Positions 44,801-56,600 of a stretch of DNA of 64,000 nt are shown here, piece after piece (position 1 is the stretch's first letter; the number at the start of each line of letters is the position of its first letter). A model generated the notes under the pieces. The model saw nothing but the letters and a program-made list of their open reading frames with translations. It made no database searches and was not told the origin of the DNA. The stretch is from Owenia fusiformis. Its lineage: Eukaryota > Annelida > Polychaeta > Sabellida > Oweniidae. Location: the NCBI GenBank assembly GCA_903813345.2, contig CAIIXF020000010.1, forward strand, positions 26,620,425 through 26,684,424, written 5' to 3'. The translations under genes were made by a program, and so were the position numbers.

Positions 44801-47284
44801 ATCTTTGACTAACATACGTTAATAACGTATAATATTCGTAAGAATGAATTCTAATAACATTTGAAATAAACATCTAATAAAATGTGGTGAATTTAATTGG
44901 TTGGAAACTCTAAGAAATATATTTTTAAAAAGATGTCAACTTTTGGACAAGGGTAAACTTCCCGGGACATTTACAATCTGCATGAGGTAACAGGAGGCAC
45001 GGATTGCACTGAACGAAGGCTAGGAGATTGCTAATCAGCACTGATGTGTTATACAGGTAAGACTGCCTGATCAACAAAAAACATTTCGACATATCAAAAA
45101 CATAAATCAAATAGCTCAAAAATAGTGAACATTTATGCAATTCCGGCTTTATTTTATTTTACTAGAGAGATGTCAGACCTATAAATAAAGGCATATGGAT
45201 GCATAAATTCATCTATAATTCAGGATAAACTGAGATTGAATAATGTTTTAAACATTTAAAAATTTAACTCTTTAAAGACTGGGTCAGGACCCACGTACGT
45301 GGGTACGAGGGTACGTGGGTAGGAGGTTTTTTATACAAAGCCATCTGGTACGCCTGTGCGTACTCAGCGTACCGGGCGCAACGCCCATGCCGGTTGTACG
45401 CAGTAGAGAGGTTTCACATAAAGGGTTGAATAAAGGGATCACTCTGATACCTTTATACCGTACATGTATTAAGATCATCACATTGTCCTACAAATTGAAC
45501 TATATTTGAAGGACTGGGCCATTTCAAGTTTGCTCAGATAGAAGAATGTAAATAGTAAAGGATCATAGTTCAAAGTCAGAAAGTAGAACTGCAAGTCACT
45601 ATAAAATGTTAAATGAGAACTTCAACCCTTAAAATATAAATCAACAATATCTTATCAAAATTTAGTGAAACTTCCATTACTGCACCCACTCATAAAACTT
45701 GATATTGTAAAGCATGGTGAAGAGAAATAGGTAGAATTTGATTATCTAAAGCTTACCAAAATCTGTAAAATTTTGCGATTTTGACTGTGTTCTAAAGTAC
45801 ATGTGTATTTCATCATTTGTTTTCAGTATATGGATATCTAATTTTTATGTTTTACAACCTTGAGTATTCTTTTTATGGATGGATTGCAGGGACCTACATA
45901 GGTGCATTCATGCACCCTCTGGGTCTCTGAGGATCGTGTTGGCAAGTCCATACGACAATCCAACGCATTAGAGGCACATGCTATCTATTGCAAGACTTAC
46001 GCCTGCCACAACCGTCGCCATGTTAATCAGTGTTTTTTAAGTAGCGCAAGGATCCTACCATGACCGTGGTAGTGTTATCGTGTAAGCCTGGTATAACCGT
46101 GACAGGCTGGTATAACCGTGACAATGCTGTATTCTATTGCAAGGCCTGTCATGACCCTGGAAGTGTTATCGTGGAAGCCTGGCGCGACCGTAGCCTTTAT
46201 TGTGGTTTATAAGCGAATGTGAATATTAATGTATAGTAGTAATTTTGATTTTGACATGATTAAGGTAGTTAAACACCATGATTATAGTATTAAACTGTTT
46301 AATTGTAATGAGGATGACTTAAAATTGTTAAGGATATTCCTGGCATTAATGTCATACATATTTACTAGTCATTGCAATACATTATAACGGTCATAGTAGA
46401 ACTAAGCCTAAATCTCTACATTACCACCCTCATACCTGGCCTTGCAATACTATATTACATTGTCACGGTCATACCAGGCTTTGCGATCCCATAATACATT
46501 GTCATGGTCATGCCAGGTTTTGCAATACACATTGTCACGGTTATAGCAGTCCTAATCGTAAATTTCTACATTACCACTCTCAAACCTGAACTTGCAATTT
46601 ACATTGTCACGGTCATGCCAGGCCTTGCAGTACTATATTACATTGTTACGGTCATACCAAGCCTTGCAATACTATATTACACGGTCATGCCAGGCCTTGC
46701 AGTACTATATTACATTATTACGGTCATACCAAGCCTTGCAGAACTATATTACATTGTCACGGTCATGGCAGGCATTGCAATATAATACAGCATTGTCGCG
46801 GTTATACCAGGCTTTCATGATAACATTACCACGGTCATGGCAGGATCCTTGCGCTACTTAAAAAACACTGAATAACATGGTGACGGTTACGCCAGACGTT
46901 AGTCTTGCAACAGATAGGGTCTCATTAGAGGCGGTGTTCACCGTCTAGGATCTACATGACCAGCTAATATTGATGTGTCAAGACCACCCTGAAATGACAC
47001 TTCAGAGAGGGCGTGGCACATCAACAACCTTTAACATGATGACTTCCCAACCACAGCTACATTACATGTATAACTTTGCTCTTCCATTTCATTAAAGTAA
47101 GAAGTTGAACTTCAGGTTCAATATTGAACCAGGTGAGCAAATGTAATATACATTGAACATGCTACTTTGGATCTACTGTACACATAGATGTATTTATGAG
47201 AAATAAAAATAATCATTACCTGCATAATTTGTCTCTTCCATTTGTCTGGTTATTAAATTTTACTACAGCAGAGAGAAGATCCAT
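41879..47284 (-). CDS. PEX11: PEX11-family peroxisomal membrane protein (complete, 3 coding exons)
   Basis: PEX11 proteins elongate and divide peroxisomes by remodelling the membrane through an N-terminal amphipathic helix. Coding exons on the minus strand: 47284-47220, 43118-43003 and 42435-41879; 738 nt, 245 residues (human PEX11A has 247). The N-terminus MDLLSAVVKFNNQTNGRDKL matches the family's F-x-N-Q-T-x-GRDKL start. The middle exon gives LFQYGTKCGWWSIEKL. The last exon gives LLRFGKSLDILQGALKTLHL, LDHVIWLARVGL and LNLTRNLYDI, ending with a hydrophobic GVISSCIAILVTW segment near the C-terminus. A 5' UTR intron is inferred (47463-47320). It sits head-to-head with WDR93, ATG to ATG about 404 bp. 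The A versus B paralogue is not assigned. Introns of 567 and 4,101 bp; the larger holds two long-TIR elements. Confidence 0.95.
43397..43480. mobile_element. Short pogo/Tigger-type MITE fragment
   Basis: AGTAAACCTCTATGAGTGGA at one end and GTTCCACTTTGACAGGTTTT plus ACTGT at the other, inverted complements; 84 bp. Related to the element at 63414-63598. Confidence 0.6.
43780..45341. mobile_element. Long-TIR (MULE-like) foldback element with 11-bp target duplication
   Basis: 1,562 bp. Ends GCTTTGTATAAAAAACCTCC and GGAGGTTTTTTATACAAAGC are exact inverted complements; arms pair over about 300 bp (43780-44080, 45055-45341). The 11-mer CATCTGGTACG flanks both ends (43769-43779, 45342-45352). Long inverted repeats plus a 9-11 bp target duplication are the Mutator-like hallmark. 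A mariner 3' fragment (44085-44252) interrupts the left side. No transposase recognised. Confidence 0.8.
44085..44252. mobile_element. mariner-like element 3' fragment
   Basis: Matches the end of the 39496-40483 family: GTAGTTTTTGACTC, ACTTTCACAACAAAATTCAC and ATTGAATGA, then CGGTCCTGTTTTTTAACACCC. The left end is missing. Confidence 0.7.
45976..46922. mobile_element. Second long-TIR element with 10-bp target duplication and internal minisatellite
   Basis: 947 bp flanked by CATTAGAGGC on both sides (45966-45975, 46923-46932). The left arm starts ACATGCTATCTATTGCAAGA; the right arm, read inverted, starts AGACCCTATCTGTTGCAAGA. The arms stay alignable through CAGTGTTTTTTAAGTAGCGC and AAGGATCCT for over 170 bp. 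The centre (46430-46800) is a ~39-bp tandem repeat. Confidence 0.78.
46430..46800. repeat. ~39-bp minisatellite (GGTCATGCCAGGCCTTGCA unit)
   Basis: About eight to nine copies of GGTCATGCCAGGCCTTGC then AGTACTATATTACATTGTCA. The overlapping frames at 46504-46861 are repeat artefacts. Similar strings occur in opposite orientation in the flanking arms (46080-46200). Confidence 0.8.
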
Positions 47285-47687
47285 CTTTGATCTTGTCAAC
47301 CTTATTGGGTCGAAGGTCACTGGCAATCTAAAACAAAATTCCAAGGTTTGACGACAATTTCGATTGATTTCAAACAGATAATATACAAATTGAATGTTTT
47401 GATCAATATGTTGAGTCACTGTGAATACTTGACAAACTACTTTTACAAGATAATCAAACTTACAGCAACAGTACATTACTACATTTCACTTCCGTTTAGA
47501 AACTAGGTCAAAGCCTCGTTATGAATATTTGTTTCAAAATGGCAGACCTAGAGACCATACTTATTTCCAAAATTTCAATCAAATAATTTAGTATTCTGTA
47601 GCTGTTATGGAAGAGATAAACATAAAACATTGTTAAAATCGAACCAACAATAGAGAAGAAAAAGTTGACGTAATACCAGCGTACACA
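47285..47687. promoter_or_regulatory. Bidirectional promoter between PEX11 (-) and WDR93 (+)
   Basis: The start codons are 404 bp apart and point away from each other. On the PEX11 side a 5' UTR intron is inferred (donor GTAAGT, read on minus, at 47463-47458; acceptor at 47321-47320), leaving about 220 bp for both transcription starts. Motifs visible: CACTTCCG, an ETS-type site (47487-47494); AAAATGGC, a YY1-type site (47536-47543); TGACGTAA, a CRE-like site (47666-47673). No TATA box is clear. ETS and YY1 motifs are common in shared TATA-less promoters; function here is inferred. Confidence 0.65.
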
Positions 47688-50600
47688 ATGCCTGTTTACG
47701 TGAGAAAACACCAGACAATCACGCCTGCAACTTTTGGAGAGTTGTCAGAAGACGAGGAGGATTATATCACCGACCCTGATCAAATTAAAGATTCACTTCC
47801 TCAGCCATATCGCATGGTTGATAAACTTTTGCGTTATGTCTATGATGATATATGGCAGATTATATCTGAAAGAGAGGATAAAAAGGTTGAAGAAATTTCT
47901 AAAGTGAAAGCTCCAAGGTTTGAATGTGCTGTGCAAATGCAGGTGTGTACCCAACCATGTTGTCTTTTAACATAATCATAATCACTAGAATATTAGGTAT
48001 GGGGTAGAAGAACAAACTCCCACAGCTCAGTTTACCAGGCGCATAATGACACCCCCCGCTCCCACCTTTAGAAATCTAGCCTAGATCTAGTCATGTTCTT
48101 TATGCGAACTCGACTCTATTTTTTTTATACATGTTACTGGGGACTATGGTCTAAATATTTCAAACGAAATTCAAAATCAGGATATAGTCTACTTGCCCTA
48201 CATGTACATGTAAACACTGCAGTGATCTCCCCAGTATTAAAGCAAGTGGGTGCAGCACCCATCTGAGATTTTAAAAACAGGCTTGCACCCACCTAAAAAT
48301 CCATTTGCACCCACTTGAAAATGAGAAAAAAATCATGAAAATTCATACTTTGACCAATGTTGGTCTGGATTGTGAAAATGAGAATTTTGCACATACTTGG
48401 GAAAAAATCCTGTGGAGAACACTCCACTGGGACTATATACTAGGACTAGGATTTTCATATATAAGATTTCAGTAGTATGACAGGGGAACTAATTTGTTTC
48501 TAAAGGAAGCAATTTGATTTCAAAAATATTTTTCTTTTTTTATTAACATTATTATATGTCTTTGATACAAAACATACAGGTATTCCTGAGATGGCATTTA
48601 GAATCATGGAATAAACTTGGCTATCTGTATTTTCAGCTTCATGGTAAATCAACAGTGCTTAAATCTACAGCTGATGGAAAATACCTGTTTGTTGGATTAA
48701 CTGATGGAGTTGCAGCGTTGGATGCATCATCCAATACCACAATTGCACAGTGGGAGGTAGAGGGAGTGGAGATATCTTCTTTACACATTAGTAAACCAAC
48801 AGATGAGTGTTACTTGCTCTCAACAGTTGATGACATGGGCATTGCAAGAATGTTTATCTTCCATAATGATAGGCTCTACCTTCAACATGCACTAAATGAA
48901 AAGGTACAAGGCACATTTGAAAAATTTGTTTCTTTTTGTAGTATTATTAGTAGTAGTATTCAAGTGATAGATATGTAGTAGTATTATTATCAAGTAGTAT
49001 TTTTGAATCATAGGATCTTGTATGACAATACAGAAAAATGTGGTGAGTGTTAAAATATTGTCCAAATGTCATCAATTAAAATGATAAATTTCTTCAAATG
49101 AAAAATGGGAATCAGTGATATGAAATAAATGAAATCTGCATATGTTTTAAAAGAACAAACACAAGAGCTTGGAATGATATACAGGGTGTCAAGTAATTTT
49201 AGTAAATATGTTAAGGGGGAGAACATATTTATTTGACACCATGTAGAGTGTAGACTAATGTGTATTAATTTCTTAATGAGAACCTGAATGTATTTTAGGA
49301 GAGCAACAACAAAGTGATTGCAGTAAAGTGTGAGGCTTCAGCAGGTGGTGAATACATTGCATTAGCTTTGGAAAGTAAGTTCACATTTTAACAAATGTAC
49401 ATGTTTATCCCATGATTATTTTGGCATTTGGCGGGTGCCATCTGTAACAAATGGCAGGTGGTGATATTTTGCATGTTAATGTTTTATATTTTCATGTTAC
49501 ATTCCACAAAGAACTGGCCATTTTTGTGACTGCCATCCAGAGATCAGAATCAGTGGTCGGCATCTTTAGTAAATTGTTACCTTTTTGTAGCCATTTGCAT
49601 TAAATGATGATGTGCTGACTTGCATTGTCTCATAGTGGTACCTACAAGGGAATCTTTCTTTTCAGATCCAACTGCAGGAGAAGCCTGGATCGAGGTGTTC
49701 AGGGTGCCTAGGGATTCTATTTTGAAGGAGTTGCAATCTTTGACTGAGAAACAGCAGAGACAAGCCAGCAAGGCAGCTACCCCTCTACCTGTAAGTAATG
49801 CCAATAATATCTAACTCAACTGAAAGTATGTACAGGGTGTCAAAAATAATCATTCTCCCCTTATAAATACAGGTGATGCTATATACCAAACAAATTAAAC
49901 TGAGTACCAGCAAAAATTGAAGGTTGGTCGTATAAAATGTGGACATCGGTTAAGTTTGCTACATTTAAAAACAGCATTGGCCAATATATGAAAATTCACC
50001 AGTTCTTAATTTGGTGATCAGTAGATTTGCCTCATTGCTCATAATCATTCATATAGAAATATTAACAGAACCAGATTGGAAACTTCAATGTATGCATAAT
50101 GCTGGAGCAAACTTTATCAATAAAATAATGGAAACAGAACCTAATGGGACTCATTATTCAGACCCTCCTATACTAAGATGTATTAAAACCCTTTTAAGCT
50201 TGACACATGCAACAGAAATGTTGGAAAATATTTTAAAATCATACCCTGCAAGAATACCCATTGTAAATGAGGCAACAGAAAACCTGAATACTGAACTTTA
50301 TAATAATTTCAAAAAGATCTATTTGAACAATACTGAAATATGAATCATGTAATGCCTATAGGCTTTTCAGGCCTTTTTCATGAAACCATTAATGAATAGA
50401 ATAAAAAACCTTGTAATATATGAATATATGTTTTTATATAAAAGCTGCAGTGTTTGTTATATTACCCATTAACAGGATTCTGAAACCCCAATAGAGCTGA
50501 GTCACCCAGATTCCAGTGCTGTGCTGCAAGCTGCTGTGGGAGATGATGGACACCAGTCAGCGGGGGCTAGAAGTCAGGTATGACATGATTACACACTCAT

Positions 50601-53600
50601 AAGACTGATATCTAATTAAAAGACTTTACGTTTTGTTTAGTAATCATCAATATTATACAATTTTTACTTTGTAACTGTACTTTCAATAATGCATTCTAAA
50701 ATCTTGAAATTTTAAGAATATAGTAGCTAATGTGGTAGGCCATACTTGAAGCCCCAGAGATTCTGTTATTCAAGTTTTATTGTAATTTATGTCTGATTTA
50801 CGATTTATTTCTTATGTACATTTTTACTCTCTAAAGGAACAAATAATTAAATTTTCTGTTTGTCACAATTTTACAATACGCAGCAGTTGAGTGCAGGTCG
50901 TAGGTTAATGACTTCTCGCGCTAATGGGTCATTGACCCCAGGCAGTGTTAGGTCATTGACCCCAGGCAATGCTAGTTCATTGACCTCAGGCAGTGATAGG
51001 TCATTGACCCCAGGCAATGCTAGTTCATTGACCCCAGGCAATGCTAGTTCATTGACCCCAGGCAATGCTAGTTCATTGACACCAGGCAATGCTAGTTCAT
51101 TGACCCCAGGCAGTGGTAGCTCATCAAAGTCAATAAAGTCATCAAGGTATAAACTAAGAGCAATCACTGCAGGCTCTGGCAGCATGAGGAGACGTAGAGT
51201 AAGAGATGGCCTGAAATATTGATTGATGTGAATCACATTAAACATGTCCCAATCAGTCAATCACACCTTCAAAACCATCCCCCAGGACTTCAACATTGTA
51301 ATGATACAGAATGTTGCCCTATCAGAATAATGATAAATTATGTTACAATTTTGTGAATCTGAGAAGCATTCTTTGAAAATTAAGACATCCTTAACTTCAA
51401 TATACGGGTAAAAGTAACAATTTAGGCTATTCTGCAAAAATCTCATTCTTCAAAACTACCTCCAAGGAATTTATTATTCTGATAGAGCAATGTATAAACC
51501 AATCAACTTAAAGTGCACCCTCACCCATCTAGTATCCCCACCAAACCCAACAATATAATGTAATTATTATGTGATCCCAATGTTTTGGAATTATATTTTT
51601 TTATTAAATAAATCTGTCTCACTTAAATCTCCTCTGTGAATTTCAGTCTTATGTTGTTAACTCTTTCAATCTGTGTTTGAAATTAACATTGAAATTAATC
51701 ATATTATCCATTTTCCAATCTAATATGTATTGAAGCATGTAATTTTCATGTGTTCAACTGTTGTCTGATGTTTTAGAGCCCAGCATCATCAAGAGGAGGT
51801 GCCTCCCCAGCTATGGAGAGTTCCGCTGATATTCCCCAGCATAAGTTTTCTAAGGCTGAACTCCTACTAAAGATAAAGCAACCTGCACCACTTGCAGGTA
51901 AAGATAATTCCTTTCTAAAATATACTATTTTTAATATCAGGATCAGTTTAAGGTGGCTGAGTCTGACATTATGATAAGATGGAAGCCTTCTTTGTCTCCT
52001 TGTATTATGTATTGTCTAAGAAGTATTACAATTTATTCCTCACATGTTTGAGGTCCTTTGAGATATCCAAAGCCACTCAGAGTACATGATACAAAAATAC
52101 AAATACTTAGAATCATGTGTGTATTACTTTAGTGTGTGAGACACTAATAAACAAATTAATTTACTAACTGGGATATTTTTAAGTAAATCTAGTAATCTTT
52201 CAGGCATATCTTCAAGCAGTCCATACTCAGCATTTAAGACAGTTGATCAGAGTGGAGATGTTATTGGTAGTGGGAACACGCACTTAATGACTCGTCATCA
52301 TATAGAGCAGCGCAACAACGTCTTCAATCTTCTACATGAAGACAAACTCAAGTTACTGCAGCATATGGAACCAAAGAGCACCATTCCGTGAGTCTAGATT
52401 ATTTCACTCGATATGATATTTGTTGATTTTTCCAGGGTTATAATAGAGCCTATTGATAAAATTAATCATTGTATTTCCCCTGAGCTAATTGACTGTTTAT
52501 TTCACATTTGATAACTTCAGGAGTGTCTGCCTGTTGATGATTAAAAGTCTTAAGCCTCAGTCACATTTGATCTATGGCAACCATACTGCGACTGTAGCTT
52601 CACAAAATTTAGAGAATTGATCGGCATAAACTATGAAATATAGGGAGAAGCTGTACAATGAAGATTTTCTACATAGATTTTGTAAAGCTACAGCCACTGT
52701 TTGGCCACGATAAACCAAATATGACCAAGGCTTTACATTGATGTATTTTTAGGACCCCAACATTTCACTTTTTGAATCCGGGAAGGATGATTCCTTGGGG
52801 GCAAGAACATAAAGGTAACCATATATAAATGTGACTATTAAAACATATACAATTAGAACTTATATCTATTAAACTAACATATATAATGATATAATATAAT
52901 ATACATGAAGGTAACAATCAGAACTTAAAGGTAACCTTATATCTATTAAATTAGCATGTGAACATATATGATAATATAATATACATGTAGGTAACAATCA
53001 GAACTTAAAAGGTAACTATAAGAACATATACATGTAGATGACTGTCAGGCTATACAGTGATAGCTTCATCAGAAATTATATCTATTAACATACAGAAGAT
53101 CATAAAGCTGACTAACTAATGAATGTGTTTTATGTAGATGAGCCCTCATCCCTGGCTGTATGGTGGACTGGTGGGACTCAACTGCTGCACTACTCATTGC
53201 TTAAGACATCTAAGGGTAACTACACTTTATGTTTGTGTTTTTCATCAATGATATTTTTGAATTGTTTCATGTTATCTGTGGCAAATGTATGCAACAAAGC
53301 AGGTTCATATATCAATGTGTATCCACAAACATAATTATGTTTCATGGAGGGGATAAAGCTGTGTTTTTGAGAGAAATTGATTTTTATTTTAAATGTTCAA
53401 TTTCATATTTAGAGGTACAATTCACCATACCTAATACCTGCTCTAAGTGCTCTTTTCAATTAATAGTCCTATTGAACTTCATTCAATACATAGAGTGTTA
53501 ATGAAATCTTGTTTTATGTTTTTAGAGGTAGAACGTAAGCCTGATGTCATCTGGCCAAGTACAGGTCAGGTTGTGCATAGCTGTGTGTCACCTGACACCT

Positions 53601-56600
53601 CCCTTGTAGCCCTGGCCTTAGACAGTGGGAATGTGGCAGTCTGGGATAAATATCTAGGTAAGTTCATATCATTTGTAGCTTATATCCAATCATAGCTGTG
53701 TGTCACCTGACACTTCCCTCATAGCCATGGCCTTAGACAGTGGCAATGTGGCAGTCTGGGATAAATACCTAGGTAAGTTCATATCATTTGTTGCTTAGTT
53801 ACATCACTTCATTCATGGGTGAATATACTGTATGCATTGTATATAGGCTAAGTACCTGTATCTCATACTTGAGTGGGTTTGGGCTAGATATCACCCAGGA
53901 ATATATATATCTGAGGAACGGGCAGGATATGTTGTATATGTCCCACTCCAAGCCATATGTTGGCAGATATAATATATCCTTCCCACTCCCGGGAATTTTT
54001 CAAAAGTTTAAAAAAAATTAATTATGAATTTTAAAAAATTAAAAAGTTCAAATGTTACAATTTCATTGTATTGAACTAAAGGAATATTACAAAAATGTTG
54101 AATATAAATTGTGCTTTTACACTACAGGCCTATCTTGTCATTTGAAAAAGGTGGAAAAGGTTCTACCCCTTATCCATTCAAGTATGAGATACACCAGTTA
54201 TGTACAGGGCGTATCAAAAAACGCAACAAGTAGTTATCTCGTAAAATCACAAAACTAGTGATGATTACATCAATTTAATTCAATGTACCATAAAGCCACG
54301 TCTCTCCTCTTTGCAATGATATGTCATTCATTCACATGTGGTAATGGTTGGGTGAGAAATCCTTCCATTTGCACAGTGGGTCAAAATCGGCTCTGCTTCA
54401 AGTTTTAGATATTGCAAAAATTAGTACAAAGCCTAACTGCCAATGGAAGTTCCGCTGACTTGAATTGTTGTGGCTTTTTCTTTTGGAGCTATCTCAGGAG
54501 CATCTATGCTCATAATTCCTCCACCAGAAATTGAAAAACCTCGAGAAAAAATTGCCCATGGGCTGCTTTTCTCTGGTTTAACCCACAGATGACTCAGGGC
54601 TGACCATGCATGACATGGACAGATGAGCGCATCTTTATGTGCAAGGAAGTGGTGGCAATTTGGAGGGGTTATAGGATATATTCTTGCAAGAGTATGAGTA
54701 TGAACACTTTACTGTCTATGCCACACCTGTCACACCTTCTTCCAATAGCCCCTATGCCCCTTGTACTGATTTTTACAATGTTTAAAACTTAGGTTCGAGC
54801 TGAATTTTGCTCCACTTTGCGAAATTAATGATTATTCGGCCAGTCATGACTCCCTGTGAATAAATGATATTCAATTGCAAAGAGGAGTAATTTGGCTTTT
54901 TGGTACATTGAATGAAAAGGATGCAGTCAGCATTGGTTTTATGTTTTCTCCAATATTGCATCAGGCTCCGTACACTGACTTTTGCGATGTTTATAACTTG
55001 GTCCCAAGCTAATTTAATTTTACGTGGCTTTATGGTGCATTGAATGAAATCAATGCTGTTAAGTTATCACTGGAGCTCCAATGGAGCGGGACATACGAAA
55101 AATATTTGCCCAGATATGGAATATATTCCCGGTTGATATGTCCCTGAAACCTCATCAGGTATGGAATACATAAACATATCCCTCAGGATATACCCTATAT
55201 CCAAAGCCTCCCAGCACATAACCCTTATATATGTAATTGCCAAATGCTTAGATGTGTGTGTGTGTGTAAAACGATAATACATGTACATTTGCATTAACAG
55301 TATGTTGTTGTATTCAAGGAATGCCAAGAAGAGTACAAAATGCTAGTGATTCTGCTAGAATTACAAGACTTGAGTTCCTGAATCCTGCAATTTGTCCACA
55401 AGATGATTTGCAGTACCCACCATACAAGATGCGTGCTGCCACCTATCTGCTAGTATGCTGTGATGATGGCAGTGTGAAATATATGAATTGTGGGATGGGG
55501 GATAATTCCCCCGTAACTGAAGTTCCCCAGAGGTGAAGTTTTTATTTGTTTTAAACTTTAATTGATTGTATAAATAACTGCTTCGTTTTTGGTATTTGCA
55601 ACATCAAAAAAGTTATGGGCCACCCTGTATTATTCATATAATCCATATGACATACATTATTTCAGGGAGTGCCACACAGAGTCTATTAGTAGTCTAATCC
55701 ATCCACTCCCTGGCCTGCCTCAGGTGGTGAGTAGATCCTATATATAGTCACAATGTAGTCGCTCTAAGCAGTGTATTTATATATCATATTTGTATTTGAG
55801 ATGCGGTCAGTATGAATGAAGTTTAGCATTTTTTCACAACACTGGAATATTGATTTGATTTAAATCATCACTTAGAACAACAGATTATACATCTAAAACG
55901 TTCTCAAATGTAGAATGGCTTTTAAAAGTCTCATTTGGAAGATTTGAAATTTGGGTGAGCAAACAAACATGACTTATGTTGCTTTCAACTTCATTGCATT
56001 TTAACGCTGTGCACCCTTTCAGAAGTTACTGACCTTGTAGGTTGTACATAAGGCCTCAATAGCTATTGCAAGACTATTACTTTTATTAATGGTTGTTCCA
56101 AGAGGAGGGAAAACCCCATTATTCAATTGATGACATACGATTTCCTCCTTCGCGCACCTCCTTTCCCGGAAGTACTTACTCTCCTTCTTAGTTTTCAAAG
56201 TTTTCAATATTGATCTAGTTTTAAACCAATCAATGATCGACTCGCTAAACCAATCAGCGACGATGTCATCTCAATACAGATTTAGATTATAAGCGTATGT
56301 CATCTTTGAACCCTGGGGTTTCTCCCCCTCTTGGTTGTTCCAGTGTTGTTCCAGTGTTCCCTCTTTTAATCAGAATGGAGCTTTACATTATATTTATTGT
56401 GTTAAAGGATTTAAGCCCTGGACTCAATGCTTTGTTTGCTGAATCATTCCTCTTGAAGGTATTGTTTTCAAATCTTTGCATGAATCGGGCACAATGAAAC
56501 GACTTATACATTTCCAGGGAAACTTTTTACAAGTTTCAAGTTGTAACTTCCGTTTTTGTCAGTCAGTATCATGGATTGTCACCTTGACAATCATACAACA

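Larger units (their letters stand above)
43119..47219 (-). other. PEX11 intron 1 (4.1 kb), transposon-rich
   Basis: Contains a pogo-type mini element (about 43397-43480), a MULE-like foldback (43780-45341) with a mariner 3' fragment inside, and a second long-TIR element with an internal minisatellite (45976-46922). No other exons seen. Confidence 0.75.

Noticed and set aside
46504-46861. Two overlapping plus-strand open frames
   Set aside because: Both are translations of the 39-bp minisatellite within a mobile element.
48580-48636. WDR93 exon 2 starting at GTATTCCTGAG rather than at 48637
   Set aside because: In frame, but the acceptor ATACAAAACATACAG has a poor pyrimidine tract compared with CTATCTGTATTTTCAG; left as an alternative only.
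50871-51260. 129-codon minus-strand frame rich in ALPGVNEL
   Set aside because: It is the exact antisense of the WDR93 SLTPGNAS repeat; the plus-strand reading fits the exon chain.
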